DNA from: Myxococcales bacterium
GTDB taxonomy: Bacteria; Myxococcota_A; Polyangia; Polyangiales; Ga0077539
DNA: 64,000 bases
Assembly (NCBI GenBank): GCA_013298625.1
Contig: JAAFIF010000004.1
Location: forward strand, 47,868 to 111,867
Direction of reading: 5' to 3'
Below, piece by piece: positions 53,955 through 63,106 of the stretch (position 1 is the first letter of the stretch; each line of letters starts with the position of its first letter). Position numbers and translations under genes: made by a program. The notes below the pieces were generated by a model. That model was not told the origin of the DNA and did no database searches. It saw only the letters and a list, made by a program, of their open reading frames with translations.

Positions 53955-55697
53955 ATGGTAGCCGACAGCGCGCAAACACCGACTGCGACCGGCCCGAGCA
54001 CCGGCGAATACGACACGCTGCAAGAGCTCGCCTCCGGCGGAATGGGCTCGGTCTTCCTCGCGCGCACCGTGCGCGGCCCGCACGTAGGCAAGCTGGTCGC
54101 GCTCAAGCGCATGCACCCGCACCTCGAGCGCAACCCGCAGTTCGCCGCGGGCTTCTTCGACGAAGCGTGGATCACCGCGGGCCTGCGCCACCCCAACATC
54201 GTCGACACGTTCGACTGGGGCACGGACCGGCAGGGCCGCTACATCGCGCTCGAGTTCGTCGCCGGCGACTCGGTCCTCAATCTGCTCAAGGCCGTGCGAA
54301 GCCGCGGCGAGCAGATGCCGATCGACGTCGTGCTCTACATCATCGGCAAGACCGCCGAGGGCCTGCACGCAGCGCACGAGCTTCGCAACGAGCGCGGAGA
54401 GCTTCGCCACCTCGTCCACCGCGACGTGACCCCGTCGAACGTCCTCGTCGGCCGCGACGGCAACGTGAAGCTCATCGATTTCGGCGTCGCCAAAGCCCGC
54501 GAGCGACTGCAAAACAACACCGCGACGAGCACCCTCAAGGGCAAGTTCGGGTACATGTCCCCCGAGCAAGCGCGAGGCGTGAAGAACCTCGATCGCCGCT
54601 CGGACCTGTGGTCGCTCGGCGTCGTGCTCTGGGAGTGTCTCGCTGGACGACGGCTCTTCAAGAGCGACAGCGAGCTCGAGATCCTGCGCATGGTCACCGA
54701 GGACACGCCTGCCTCCGTGCGCACTGTGCGCCCCGACGTGCCCGAAGCCGTCGACTCGCTGCTCGCGGGCGTGTTCGCGAAGAACCGCGACGACCGACTC
54801 GGCTCGTGCGCAGAGTTCGCGGATTACCTCTGGGCGGTGTTTCGCGAAGAGGGATTCACCACGGATCAAGCGAAGGTCGCTGAGTACTTTCGCAAGTCGC
54901 TCCCCGACCGATGCGCGGCGCTCGACCGCCTCGTCGCTGGAGAAGACTGGCACCTCGAGCCCACCTCCGCCGGCCCTGGCAGCGGCAGCTTCAGCGGAAC
55001 CGACGCGCACTCGGGCATCGCGCCGATGCAGAGCCGCCCCGTCCCGATGGGCGCCACCGGCGGCTTCTCTGCGGCCTCGTCGTCGCAGGTCATCTACCCC
55101 TCTCCGTCGGCCACGCAGTCCATCGCCGCGCAGCCCGCGCCCGCCAAGAGCAAGAGCCACGCGATCACCATCGGCGCCGTCGTCGTCGCGCTCGTCTCCC
55201 TCGGCAGCGCTGGAGCGCTCGCGTTGAGGATGCGCTCGTCCGACCGCACCCCCGCGACCACCGCGCAGCCGCCAGCACCGGTCGCGAACAACGCGCCAAC
55301 CACGCCGCGCTCGGAGCCAACGGCAGCGAACGCGGTCACCGCCCCTGCAACGCAGCCCGCGCAGGGCACGCAGGCAACGGCCGCTGAAGCCGCTGGCGCG
55401 AACAACGCTGCAGGCGCACGCAACGCGCGCAGCGCACGCACCACGCCCGTGCGCTCGACGACCGCGCGCACCGCGCCAGGGACCGTTGCCGGCGCGACAG
55501 AGCCGGGACCGACCGTCGCGGCGCGGCCCACTGCAGAGACGCGACCGACCGCAGAGACAAGGCCCACTGCAGAGACGCGACCAACCGCAGAGACGAGGCC
55601 CGCTGCAGAGACAAGGCCCGCTGCAGAGACGCGACCCAGCACGAACACGACGCCCACCAACAGCGGCGGGACCATGTCGACGGTGCGCGGCTGGTGA
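53955..55697 (+). CDS. Membrane-anchored Ser/Thr protein kinase with repeat tail
   Basis: The 580-residue product has a Hanks-type kinase domain (residues about 20-290). The Gly loop is ASGGMGSVFLAR, the ATP-anchoring Lys51 is in VALKRMH, the catalytic Asp157 in HRDVTPSN and the DFG Asp at 175. The Thr in HRDVTPSN replaces the usual Lys and is common in myxobacterial kinases. A single transmembrane segment lies at about 402-421. The external part is Ala/Pro/Thr-rich with six RPTAET-like repeats (524-559). The kinase is thus cytoplasmic with a low-complexity outer tail. GAGG lies 4 nt before the ATG. Confidence 0.94.
   Translation: MVADSAQTPTATGPSTGEYDTLQELASGGMGSVFLARTVRGPHVGKLVALKRMHPHLERNPQFAAGFFDEAWITAGLRHPNIVDTFDWGTDRQGRYIALEFVAGDSVLNLLKAVRSRGEQMPIDVVLYIIGKTAEGLHAAHELRNERGELRHLVHRDVTPSNVLVGRDGNVKLIDFGVAKARERLQNNTATSTLKGKFGYMSPEQARGVKNLDRRSDLWSLGVVLWECLAGRRLFKSDSELEILRMVTEDTPASVRTVRPDVPEAVDSLLAGVFAKNRDDRLGSCAEFADYLWAVFREEGFTTDQAKVAEYFRKSLPDRCAALDRLVAGEDWHLEPTSAGPGSGSFSGTDAHSGIAPMQSRPVPMGATGGFSAASSSQVIYPSPSATQSIAAQPAPAKSKSHAITIGAVVVALVSLGSAGALALRMRSSDRTPATTAQPPAPVANNAPTTPRSEPTAANAVTAPATQPAQGTQATAAEAAGANNAAGARNARSARTTPVRSTTARTAPGTVAGATEPGPTVAARPTAETRPTAETRPTAETRPTAETRPAAETRPAAETRPSTNTTPTNSGGTMSTVRGW
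55524..55631 (+). repeat. In-frame 18-nt tandem repeat inside the kinase gene
   Basis: Six 18-nt units encode R-P-T/A-A-E-T in the extracytoplasmic tail of the Ser/Thr kinase. The units differ by alternating cga/agg and acc/act codons, so copy number could vary by slippage or recombination while the frame is kept. Confidence 0.8.
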
Positions 55698-55741
55698 GGA
55701 GCTTGCTCGCGCGACGCTGACACGCAGCAGTTGGGGTGGCG

Positions 55742-57076
55742 ATGACCTCTGAGAAGCCTCGTTCGTTTCCTGTGCTCGCCGCTGGGACGCTGGTCGATCA
55801 GCGCTTCGAAGTCGAGAAAGAGATCGGCCGCGGCGGCATGGGCGTGCTGTACCGCGCCATCGACGTGCACTTGCAACGCCCCTGCGCGCTCAAGCTGTTG
55901 CGCGGGAGGTACTCGCGCGACCGCGAGCGACTTCGCCGCGAAGCCGCCGCGCTCGCCGCGGTCCGCAACGAGCACGTCGTCGACGTCTACACCTTCGGCG
56001 TGCACGAAGAACTCCCGTATTTCGCCATGGAGTTCGTGCTCGGAAAGAACCTCGCGGCGATCATTCGCGAGCACGCGGCGCACGCGAGCGTGTTCGTTCC
56101 GCTGCGGCGCGCGGTGCAAATCCTCTGCGATTTGTGCGACGCCCTGAGCGCGATCCACAAGGTCGGCGTCGTGCACCGCGACGTGAAGCCCGACAACGTC
56201 ATCGTCGAAGACCACACCGGACGCTCGGTGCTCGTGGACTTCGGCACCGCCGCGCTCGGCGACGACGGCGACGAGATCGTCGGAACGCCCGGCTTCTTCG
56301 CGCCCGAAACGCTCTACACCCCGCGCTCGACCCCCGCCGCAGACCTCTACTCCTTCGGCTGCCTCGCCTTTCAGCTGCTCACCAACAAGCCTCCGTACGC
56401 GGGACGCGAGTTCGAAGAGCTCTTGCGCCAGCACGCCAAGGCGCCCATCCCACGCTTGTCCGCCCTGCGCCCAGAGCTCGCGCCGTTCGACGAGCTCTTT
56501 CTCGAGCTGCTCGCGAAGGACCCCGCGGATCGCTTGTCCAACGCCGCCATCGTGCGCAACGCCCTCGAAGACCGGCTGTCGATCGCGCTCGCAGCGTCGC
56601 CCGTCGAGCCGAGCGCACCCGAGCCGAGCGCACCCGAGGACAGCTCCGCGCGCCGCGCGATGGGCTCGCTGCGCGTGCTCGTGGTCGACGACGACCCGCT
56701 CTTCGCCCGCATCGCCACGCGCTGCGCGCTCGTCGCGTTCTCCGACGTCCCCGTGGCCATCTCGAAGGCCACCACCGCCAAGGACGCCATCGCGAACATC
56801 GAGCAAAAACGCCCGGACATCGTCGTGCTCGACTACCATTTGCCCGACGGAAACGGCCTCGACGTGCTCTCTCGCCTCCGCGCCGAGCGCGGCGGCGCCA
56901 ACACCGACGTGATCGTCGCGAGCAATTTTCTCACGTCCGCCCCGCGCTGGCGCTTCGACGTGCTCGGCGTCCGCGAGTTCGTCGAGAAGCCCATCGATTT
57001 CACCGCGCTCGTGGCGGTGCTGCAGAAGATCGCCTCCCGCCGCGGCTGGCTCTCGCCGCAGGCGACCACGCGATGA
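55742..57076 (+). CDS. Ser/Thr protein kinase fused to a receiver domain
   Basis: The 444-residue product has an N-terminal Hanks kinase domain (Gly loop IGRGGMGVLYRA, Lys51 in CALKLL, Asp147 in HRDVKPDN, DFG at 166-168) joined through an EPSAPEPSAPE linker to a C-terminal receiver domain. The receiver starts LRVLVVDDDPLFARI and has the phospho-acceptor Asp364 in VVLDYHLPDGNG. It therefore links Ser/Thr phosphorylation with a His-Asp relay. The ATG at 55742 was chosen over a GTG six bases earlier. It overlaps the hybrid kinase gene by 4 nt, the likely phosphodonor. Confidence 0.94.
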   Translation: MTSEKPRSFPVLAAGTLVDQRFEVEKEIGRGGMGVLYRAIDVHLQRPCALKLLRGRYSRDRERLRREAAALAAVRNEHVVDVYTFGVHEELPYFAMEFVLGKNLAAIIREHAAHASVFVPLRRAVQILCDLCDALSAIHKVGVVHRDVKPDNVIVEDHTGRSVLVDFGTAALGDDGDEIVGTPGFFAPETLYTPRSTPAADLYSFGCLAFQLLTNKPPYAGREFEELLRQHAKAPIPRLSALRPELAPFDELFLELLAKDPADRLSNAAIVRNALEDRLSIALAASPVEPSAPEPSAPEDSSARRAMGSLRVLVVDDDPLFARIATRCALVAFSDVPVAISKATTAKDAIANIEQKRPDIVVLDYHLPDGNGLDVLSRLRAERGGANTDVIVASNFLTSAPRWRFDVLGVREFVEKPIDFTALVAVLQKIASRRGWLSPQATTR

Positions 57077-59520
57077 GCGAGCCTTCGCATCGAGCGACGG
57101 ACTCGCTGACGAGCTCGCTCACAGCGGAGCGCGACGCGGTCGCATCGGTCGAGACGTTCTCGAGCCTCGGCAAGGCTGTGATCGCAGGGTGGGCCGGCTT
57201 CACGGTCATCGACGCTTCGTTTGGACGGCGCCCCGTCACGGTCACCGTCGAGCTCGCCGTCGTGCTGGCGTCCGTGGCGGCGGTGCTGCTCGCGCAGAGA
57301 CGAGCCCTCTCGGTGCAGGCCGCGACGCGGTGGATCGCCGCGAGCACGATGGCGGGGCTCGTGCTCGGTTCGTGGTTCTCGGGCGCGCAGCAGGCGATCG
57401 GCTGGTGGTTTCTGGCGACCGTTCCGCTCTTTGTCGCGCACTTGTCGTCGTCGCGCGAGTCGCTCACGTGGAGCGCGCTCTCGGTGCTCGCCACCATCGC
57501 GGCCGTCACCAATCCGCTCGGCGCCCGCCCCGAGTTCATCCCCTCGCTGCTCGACAAAATCCTCGGCGGAACCATCCTCGTCACCGTCTGCGCCTCGCTC
57601 GCCTGGCTCGCTCGCCGCCGTATGGACCGCGCCCTCGCCGAGCTCGACCGCGTCAGCCGCGCGCGCAGCGACCTGCTCGCCTCCATCAGCCACGAGATCC
57701 GCACGCCCCTTCACGGCATCCTCGGGCTCGCCACGGTGCTCGACGAAGCAGACCTGTCCGCCGAGCAACGCGAGCTCGTCCGCGCCCTGAAGAACAGCGG
57801 CCGCGCGCTCAACCGCATCGTCGACGACGTGCTCGACATGGCCCGCGTCGACGCAGGCATGGTCTCGATCACCGCCAAGCCCACGGACCTGTTCGCCGTC
57901 ATCGAAGACGTCATCGACCTGTTCGCCGCCGACGCATCGAGCAAAGGCGTCGCGCTCGTCACCGTCGCCGAAGGAATCGAGCACTTCTTGGTCGAAGCCG
58001 ACGAGGACCGGTTTCGACAGGTCCTCTCCAACCTCGTGCGCAACGCGCTCAAGTTCACCGAGTCGGGCTCGGTCGTCGTGCGCGCATCCGGCTCGCGCGA
58101 CGCGCAGCGCTCGACCATCGTCGTGCGCGTCGAAGACACCGGGCCAGGGCTCACCGACGCGCAAATCGACCGATTGTTCGAGCGCTTCTCGCAGCCCAAC
58201 CCCGAGCTCGCTCGCGCTCACGGCGGCGCTGGCCTCGGCCTCGCCCTCGCCCGCGACCTCGTCGCCCGCATGGGCGGAACGCTCTCCGCCGAGCGCGCTC
58301 GCCCCCTCGGCGCCTGCTTCATCGTCGAGCTCGGCCTCGCCGCCACCAACCGCGCCTCGCTCGCCCCCGAGTGCACGGCGCGCGTCCTCATCGTCGAGCC
58401 CGAGCCCCTCTTCGCAGAAGCCGTCGAGTCCATCGCGCGCGACGCCGGTCCGCACATCACCGTCGCTCGCTCGCTCGACCGCGCCCTCGAGCAGTGCGCC
58501 GAACACACCTTCGACGCCGTCATCGTCGGACAGTCTCCCGCGATCCATGACGTGCGCGATCGACTCGCGAAGCTCCAGCCCAAATCCACGCGATTCGTCG
58601 CGGCGACCTCCGTCAACGCCGGCGCACTCTCGCGCGCAGCGCACGCGTTCGACCGCGTCGTAGTGCGCCCCCTTCGACGCTCGCGCGTGTGCGAGGCCAC
58701 CAGCGAGCTCGCCACGCAGGCCACCCCGACCCCAGGCTCTTCTCGCGCCCGCAGCGCCCGCGCCCTCGTCGTCGACGATGACTCCACCAACCGCAGGCTC
58801 CTCGCCCGGCTGCTCGACGCGCGCGGTTGGCAGTGCGTCGCCACCGAGAAGGGCTCGGACGCCATCGACGCCATCGACGCGCATCCCTTCGACGTCGTCC
58901 TGTGCGACCTGCACATGGCCAACATGAACGGCATCGAGCTGCTCCGCGCCGCCCGCGCCCGCGGCCACCAAACGCCGTTCGTCGTCGTCACCGCGTCGGT
59001 CCTCGACGAAGACCGCCGACGCTGCGAACAAGCAGGATTTCAACACTTTTTGCGAAAGCCCTTCGAGCCGCGAGACCTCGACGACATCCTCGTCGCCGTC
59101 GTCGGAGCTGAGCCCTCCCGCGCGCCAACCCCCGCCGCCCACAGCAACGAATCCCACGCCAACCCAGAGGCCCAAACGCTCCTGTCCGAAGAGAAGTTCG
59201 CGGCGCTCGCGGACTTTCTCGGCCCAGAGCTCGACGTCGCCGTGAGCGAGTTCGTCGCCGAAGCCGCTCGCTACGTCGAGACGCTCTGCGATGACCGCCG
59301 CGACGCTGAAGACCGCAAGCGCGCAGTGCACAACCTCGGATCCAGCGCCCTCGCCATGGGCTTGATGGCCGTCGGCGACGCATCCCGCGCGCTCGAAGCC
59401 CGCTGGAGCGCCACCGCCACCGCCTCCCAACTCGACGAGGCCAGGCGCATCCGTGACCTGTTCGAGCGATCGCGAGCCGTGCTCGACGCGACCCGCGCAC
59501 ATCGCACCTCGTCGGCCTGA
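57073..59520 (+). CDS. Hybrid histidine kinase with one degenerate and one intact receiver plus HPt
   Basis: The 815-residue product has several N-terminal membrane helices (residues about 35-185), His207 in SISHEIRTPLHG, and an intact ATPase domain (LSNLVRNALKFT, EDTGPGL, GAGLGLAL). A first receiver-like domain (VLIVEPEPLFAEAVESI) has lost the acceptor Asp, reading AVIVGQS. A second (LVVDDDSTNRRLLARLL) keeps Asp612 in VVLCDLHMANMNG. The C-terminal HPt has His753 in AVHNLGSSA. The gene starts inside the stop of the kinase-receiver fusion, so the HPt may pass phosphate to that protein. Confidence 0.94.
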   Translation: MSEPSHRATDSLTSSLTAERDAVASVETFSSLGKAVIAGWAGFTVIDASFGRRPVTVTVELAVVLASVAAVLLAQRRALSVQAATRWIAASTMAGLVLGSWFSGAQQAIGWWFLATVPLFVAHLSSSRESLTWSALSVLATIAAVTNPLGARPEFIPSLLDKILGGTILVTVCASLAWLARRRMDRALAELDRVSRARSDLLASISHEIRTPLHGILGLATVLDEADLSAEQRELVRALKNSGRALNRIVDDVLDMARVDAGMVSITAKPTDLFAVIEDVIDLFAADASSKGVALVTVAEGIEHFLVEADEDRFRQVLSNLVRNALKFTESGSVVVRASGSRDAQRSTIVVRVEDTGPGLTDAQIDRLFERFSQPNPELARAHGGAGLGLALARDLVARMGGTLSAERARPLGACFIVELGLAATNRASLAPECTARVLIVEPEPLFAEAVESIARDAGPHITVARSLDRALEQCAEHTFDAVIVGQSPAIHDVRDRLAKLQPKSTRFVAATSVNAGALSRAAHAFDRVVVRPLRRSRVCEATSELATQATPTPGSSRARSARALVVDDDSTNRRLLARLLDARGWQCVATEKGSDAIDAIDAHPFDVVLCDLHMANMNGIELLRAARARGHQTPFVVVTASVLDEDRRRCEQAGFQHFLRKPFEPRDLDDILVAVVGAEPSRAPTPAAHSNESHANPEAQTLLSEEKFAALADFLGPELDVAVSEFVAEAARYVETLCDDRRDAEDRKRAVHNLGSSALAMGLMAVGDASRALEARWSATATASQLDEARRIRDLFERSRAVLDATRAHRTSSA

Positions 59521-59624
59521 GCGCACACACACCCGACCGCCGTCGCGAAATCTCCGCCCCGGGATTTCCTGCGCCCGCATCGAAGCAGCTTTGGTATCGT
59601 GAACGAGGAGGTATCGCTCCGACG

Positions 59625-60476
59625 ATGCAGAAGTGGACTTCGATTGCGATCGCGATGGCCGTCTTCGCGGGTGCTTCTACCAGCCAGGCGCAGAGCACCA
59701 ACGGCAGCTCTTCGATCTTTGCCCCGTCGCTCGCCAGCACGGCAGCCGCGCTCGCAGAGCGACCCGGCGCCGCGCCGCAACGGTTGATCGCTGACGTCCG
59801 CGACACCCCGTCGCGCGCCGCGCGCCCGCGCCGCAACAGCGCAGTGCTCGCGCAGAGCGGCGACGCGCAGACCCGCGCCCGCGCGCGCTTCGACGACGGT
59901 CGACGCTACGCCTCGCAGCTCGAGTGGGCGCAGGCAGCGCAGGCGTTCGAAGAGAGCTATCAGCTCTTTCCGCGGCCCAACACGCTGTTCAACCTCGGCC
60001 TCGCCCACCGCGCGCTCGGCCAGTACCTCAAGGCCATCGACGAGCTCGAGCGCTTTCTTCAAGAAGGCACGCCCACGCCCGAAGAGCGCACCGAGGTCTC
60101 CGACGCGCTCGACCTCATGCGCGGACGACTCGCGCACCTCACCGTCGCGCCCAGCATCGAGAACTCTCGCATCGCGATCGACGGCCGCCCGGCAGAGCCC
60201 AACACCGACGTCGTCCTCGACCCCGGCAACCACACCGTCGAGGTCACCGCCCAAGGCCACGTTCGCAACGCGCAGACCATCACCCTGCGCCAGAGCGAGT
60301 CCCGTCGGCTCGACGTCCGCATGGAGCGCGGCGGCGGCATCTCGACCGGCGCCGTCATCGGCATCGTCAGCGGCGTCGTCGTCGCCGGCGTCGTCGCGGG
60401 CATCTTGATCTGGCAGCTGTCGGGCGAAGAGAAGCCGTACTGCGGCACGCTCAACTACTGCATCATGCCGCAGTGA
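59625..60476 (+). CDS. Secreted TPR / PEGA membrane protein
   Basis: The 283-residue product has a signal peptide (IAIAMAVFAGASTSQAQ), a TPR region (EWAQAAQAFEESYQLF, LFNLGLAHRALGQYLKAI), a PEGA-like beta domain (NSRIAIDGRPAEPNTDVVLD) and a C-terminal membrane helix (GAVIGIVSGVVVAGVVAGIL). The order is the same as in the 293-1147 gene. A strong Shine-Dalgarno (GAGGAGGT) lies 13 nt before the ATG. The next gene begins at or inside its stop. Confidence 0.85.
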   Translation: MQKWTSIAIAMAVFAGASTSQAQSTNGSSSIFAPSLASTAAALAERPGAAPQRLIADVRDTPSRAARPRRNSAVLAQSGDAQTRARARFDDGRRYASQLEWAQAAQAFEESYQLFPRPNTLFNLGLAHRALGQYLKAIDELERFLQEGTPTPEERTEVSDALDLMRGRLAHLTVAPSIENSRIAIDGRPAEPNTDVVLDPGNHTVEVTAQGHVRNAQTITLRQSESRRLDVRMERGGGISTGAVIGIVSGVVVAGVVAGILIWQLSGEEKPYCGTLNYCIMPQ

Positions 60477-60481
60477 ACGCG

Positions 60482-61201
60482 ATGCACTTGCGCAACGCTC
60501 GATCCCTCGCGCTCACCGCCGCGCTCGCCGCGCTCTCCCTCGCTGGCGCGAGCTGCAAGCGCCCTCGCACCGAGGTCGTCCTCGACATCGACACCAACAT
60601 CCCGATGAGCGCCCTGCCGGACTTCAAAGTGCAGTGCGCGTACAACTGGGACGGTGAGGACGAGCGCGACGTGCCCGGCTGCAGCGCCGAGTACACCCGC
60701 GGCCCCGGAGGGATGGTGAGCGCCCGCGTCTGCTTGCCCGGCTCGATCTCGTTTCTCATCGACCCGGCGCGGGACACGCAGCAGTTCACCATCGCCGTCA
60801 GCGGCGCGAACAACCGCTACCGCAACATCATGCAGGTCACGCCCGTGGCCGAGCAGTTTCGACTGCTGCGCGTGCGCATCCACAGCGCTTGCCTCGCGGT
60901 CTCGGCGGACACCGACACGCACCCGTGCCCTCCCCTCTCGGGCGCTTCGTGCAGCCTCTCGGAGTCGTGCATCTTTCGCGACATGACCTGCGGCAACCAG
61001 GGCACGTGTGTCTCGCGCACGGTCCCCGAGGGAAACCTCGAGGCCATTCCGCGCACCGGGCCGCCGGACGCGTCGCTCACCGAGAGCGTCAACGGACAGT
61101 GCCCGCTCTCGTCCTTTGGCGGAGAAGACTCGGGTGTGCCTGCCGACTCTGGCAGCGCGCCGGACGCGAGCTCGTCGCCCGACGCCAGCATCAACGGTTG
61201 A
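60482..61201 (+). CDS. Cys-rich lipoprotein of unknown function
   Basis: The 239-residue product has a lipobox (LSLAGASC, Cys25 from the ATG at 60482). A GTG at 60473 overlaps the previous stop and is an alternative start. The body has many Cys residues (CLAV, PCPPLSGASCSLSESCIFRDMTC, CGNQGTC) and an Asp/Ser-rich end. No domain is recognised. It probably works with the TPR/PEGA protein encoded immediately upstream. Confidence 0.75.
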   Translation: MHLRNARSLALTAALAALSLAGASCKRPRTEVVLDIDTNIPMSALPDFKVQCAYNWDGEDERDVPGCSAEYTRGPGGMVSARVCLPGSISFLIDPARDTQQFTIAVSGANNRYRNIMQVTPVAEQFRLLRVRIHSACLAVSADTDTHPCPPLSGASCSLSESCIFRDMTCGNQGTCVSRTVPEGNLEAIPRTGPPDASLTESVNGQCPLSSFGGEDSGVPADSGSAPDASSSPDASING

Positions 61202-61252
61202 GCTGCACGACGCGCGCTGCGAAGCCGAACGCCTTCGGCTATCCTCCCGCGC

Positions 61253-62494
61253 ATGTCGCAGCCCCTCGCGCCGGACAGTGACGAGCTCATCTACGACTGG
61301 AACCAGGTCGGTCGTCGCTATCCCCCCTTCGGCAAGGTCGAGTTCTTCGACGAGACGCTCCGTGATGGCATCCAAAACCCATCCGTTCGCGATCCGTCCA
61401 TCGAAGACAAGCTCAAGATCCTGCACTTGATGAACGACCTCGGCATCCACGCCGCGGACATCGGCCTGCCAGGCTCGAACAAGCGCGCGTTCGACGACGT
61501 CTTGCGCATGTGTCGCGAGGTCGTCGAGCAGAAGCTCAACGTGAAGATCGCCTGCGCCGGTCGCACCGTCGCCGCGGACATCCTTCCCATGGTCGAGATC
61601 TCGCAGAAGGCCGGGATCCCCGTGGAGGTCTACACGTTCATCGGCAGCTCTCCCATCCGCGTCCTCGCCGAAGACTGGAACCTCGAGCTCTTGCTCAAGC
61701 GCTCGGCCGAGGCCATCGACGCCGGCGTCAAGAACGGCCTCGAGGTCTGCTACGTCACCGAGGACACCATCCGCTCGCGTCCTGAAGTGCTCGCACCACT
61801 ATTCAAGAACGCCATCGACCACGGCGCCAAGCGCCTGTGCCTCTGCGACACCGTCGGCCACGCCACGCCCGACGGCGTGCGCAACCTCATCAATTTTACG
61901 CGCTCGATCGTGCAGGGCATGGGCGCGCACGACGTCAAGATCGACTGGCACGGCCACAACGACCGCGGCCTGGGGTTGGTCAACGCGCTCTTCGCCGTCG
62001 AGTACGGCGCCGATCGCGTCCACGGCACCGGCCTCGGCATCGGCGAGCGCGTGGGAAACACCGCGATGGAGCTCTTGCTCTTGAACCTCAAGCTCGCCGG
62101 CGCCCTCGAAGAGCAAGACCTCTCGAAGCTGCTCGAGTACTGCCAGACCGTCGCGCGCGCGACGGACTTTCCCATCGCGATCAACTACCCCTTGGTCGGC
62201 GCGGACGCGTTTCGCACGAGCACCGGCGTGCACGCCGCGGCCATCATCAAAGCCCAGAACAAGGGCGATCAGTGGCTCGCCGACCGCATCTACTCTGGCG
62301 TCCCCGCGGGCATGTTCGGCCGCAAACAAGAGATCGAAATCGGCCCGATGTCCGGCGCGTCCAACGTGAGCTTCTGGCTCCGCTCGCGCGGCATCGAGCC
62401 CGCCGAAGAACTCGTCAAGAAGATCATCGCCAACGCCAAGAACAGCGACCACGTCCTGCGCGAAGACGAAGTGCTCGCCATCGTCCGGGGTTGA
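61253..62494 (+). CDS. 2-Isopropylmalate synthase-like enzyme (HMGL/DRE-TIM family)
   Basis: The 413-residue product has the DRE-TIM barrel signature FFDETLRDGIQNP at its start, TFIGSSPI, CLCDTVGHATP and the metal-binding HGHNDRGLGLVNAL. It lacks the C-terminal LeuA regulatory domain (length about 500 in full LeuA), so it could be a feedback-insensitive isopropylmalate, homocitrate or related synthase. The substrate cannot be told from sequence alone. Its last codons lie in a tandem repeat. Confidence 0.88.
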   Translation: MSQPLAPDSDELIYDWNQVGRRYPPFGKVEFFDETLRDGIQNPSVRDPSIEDKLKILHLMNDLGIHAADIGLPGSNKRAFDDVLRMCREVVEQKLNVKIACAGRTVAADILPMVEISQKAGIPVEVYTFIGSSPIRVLAEDWNLELLLKRSAEAIDAGVKNGLEVCYVTEDTIRSRPEVLAPLFKNAIDHGAKRLCLCDTVGHATPDGVRNLINFTRSIVQGMGAHDVKIDWHGHNDRGLGLVNALFAVEYGADRVHGTGLGIGERVGNTAMELLLLNLKLAGALEEQDLSKLLEYCQTVARATDFPIAINYPLVGADAFRTSTGVHAAAIIKAQNKGDQWLADRIYSGVPAGMFGRKQEIEIGPMSGASNVSFWLRSRGIEPAEELVKKIIANAKNSDHVLREDEVLAIVRG

Positions 62495-62547
62495 TCTACG
62501 GGGTTGATCTACCGGGGTTGATCTACCGGGGTTGATTTACGGGGATT
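62485..62547. repeat. 14-nt tandem repeat spanning two convergent stop codons
   Basis: Four copies of about ccggggttgatcta (the second is 13 nt, the fourth has one change) are followed by a partial copy. The array contains the TGA of the synthase gene and the TAA of the anti-sigma gene, which converge here. Loss or gain of copies would move the ends of both genes apart without altering them. Confidence 0.85.
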
Positions 62548-63106
62548 GCGACGAGGCTCCCTGCGGAGCCTCCGCGGGGCGCAGCCCAGAGACGTACGTC
62601 ATCAGCACGTACGCGAGCACGAGCAGCACCAGCGTCACCGCGGCGATCGCCTCGATGGGACGCGTGCCCACCACGCGCGTCGCGCGGTTCTTGTAGAACT
62701 TGCCCCCCGAGCGCTTGTGCAGCGTCGCCTGCAAATCCGGCAAGAGATCCACGCTCTCGTCCTCGGGCAGCACGAGCGACGCGTCCTCTTCGACGGGCTT
62801 GCTCGCGGCGACCGCCGCGACCTTCGCGCTCGTGTCCGCGCCCTTCACCGCGCTCGCGACCTCGGGGACCACCGACGCGCGCGGCTGCGCTCCGCCGTCG
62901 GGCGAGCCGTGCGAGCCGTGCGCCGCCAAGAACGCGAGGCCCCCCATCACTTTCTTGAACGCTTCGAACTCGGCCGAGAGCGTCGGGTCCGCCTCGATGC
63001 GCTCGCGCACCACCTTGGCCTCGTCCGGCGAGAGCTCACCGTCGTGAAACGCGCTGAAGCGCTCGCGAACGTCGTCGTCCGAGAGAGTCACGGCGAGATC
63101 TTCCAT
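62537..63106 (-). CDS. Membrane anti-sigma factor, RseA-like
   Basis: The 189-residue product has an N-terminal anti-sigma-like helix bundle (ERFSAFHDGELSPDEAKVV, then DPTLSAEFEAFKKVMGG) resembling RseA, with no zinc-binding CxxC. A linker and a transmembrane segment at 152-173 (EAIAAVTLVLLVLAYVLMTY) follow, with a short outer tail. It would hold the sigma factor at the membrane until proteolysis. The gene overlaps the sigma gene by 19 nt. Confidence 0.85.
   Translation of the reverse strand: MEDLAVTLSDDDVRERFSAFHDGELSPDEAKVVRERIEADPTLSAEFEAFKKVMGGLAFLAAHGSHGSPDGGAQPRASVVPEVASAVKGADTSAKVAAVAASKPVEEDASLVLPEDESVDLLPDLQATLHKRSGGKFYKNRATRVVGTRPIEAIAAVTLVLLVLAYVLMTYVSGLRPAEAPQGASSQSP

Noticed and set aside
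55524..55631. Possible CRISPR-like repeat array
   Set aside because: The units are contiguous, in frame with the kinase gene and have no spacers.
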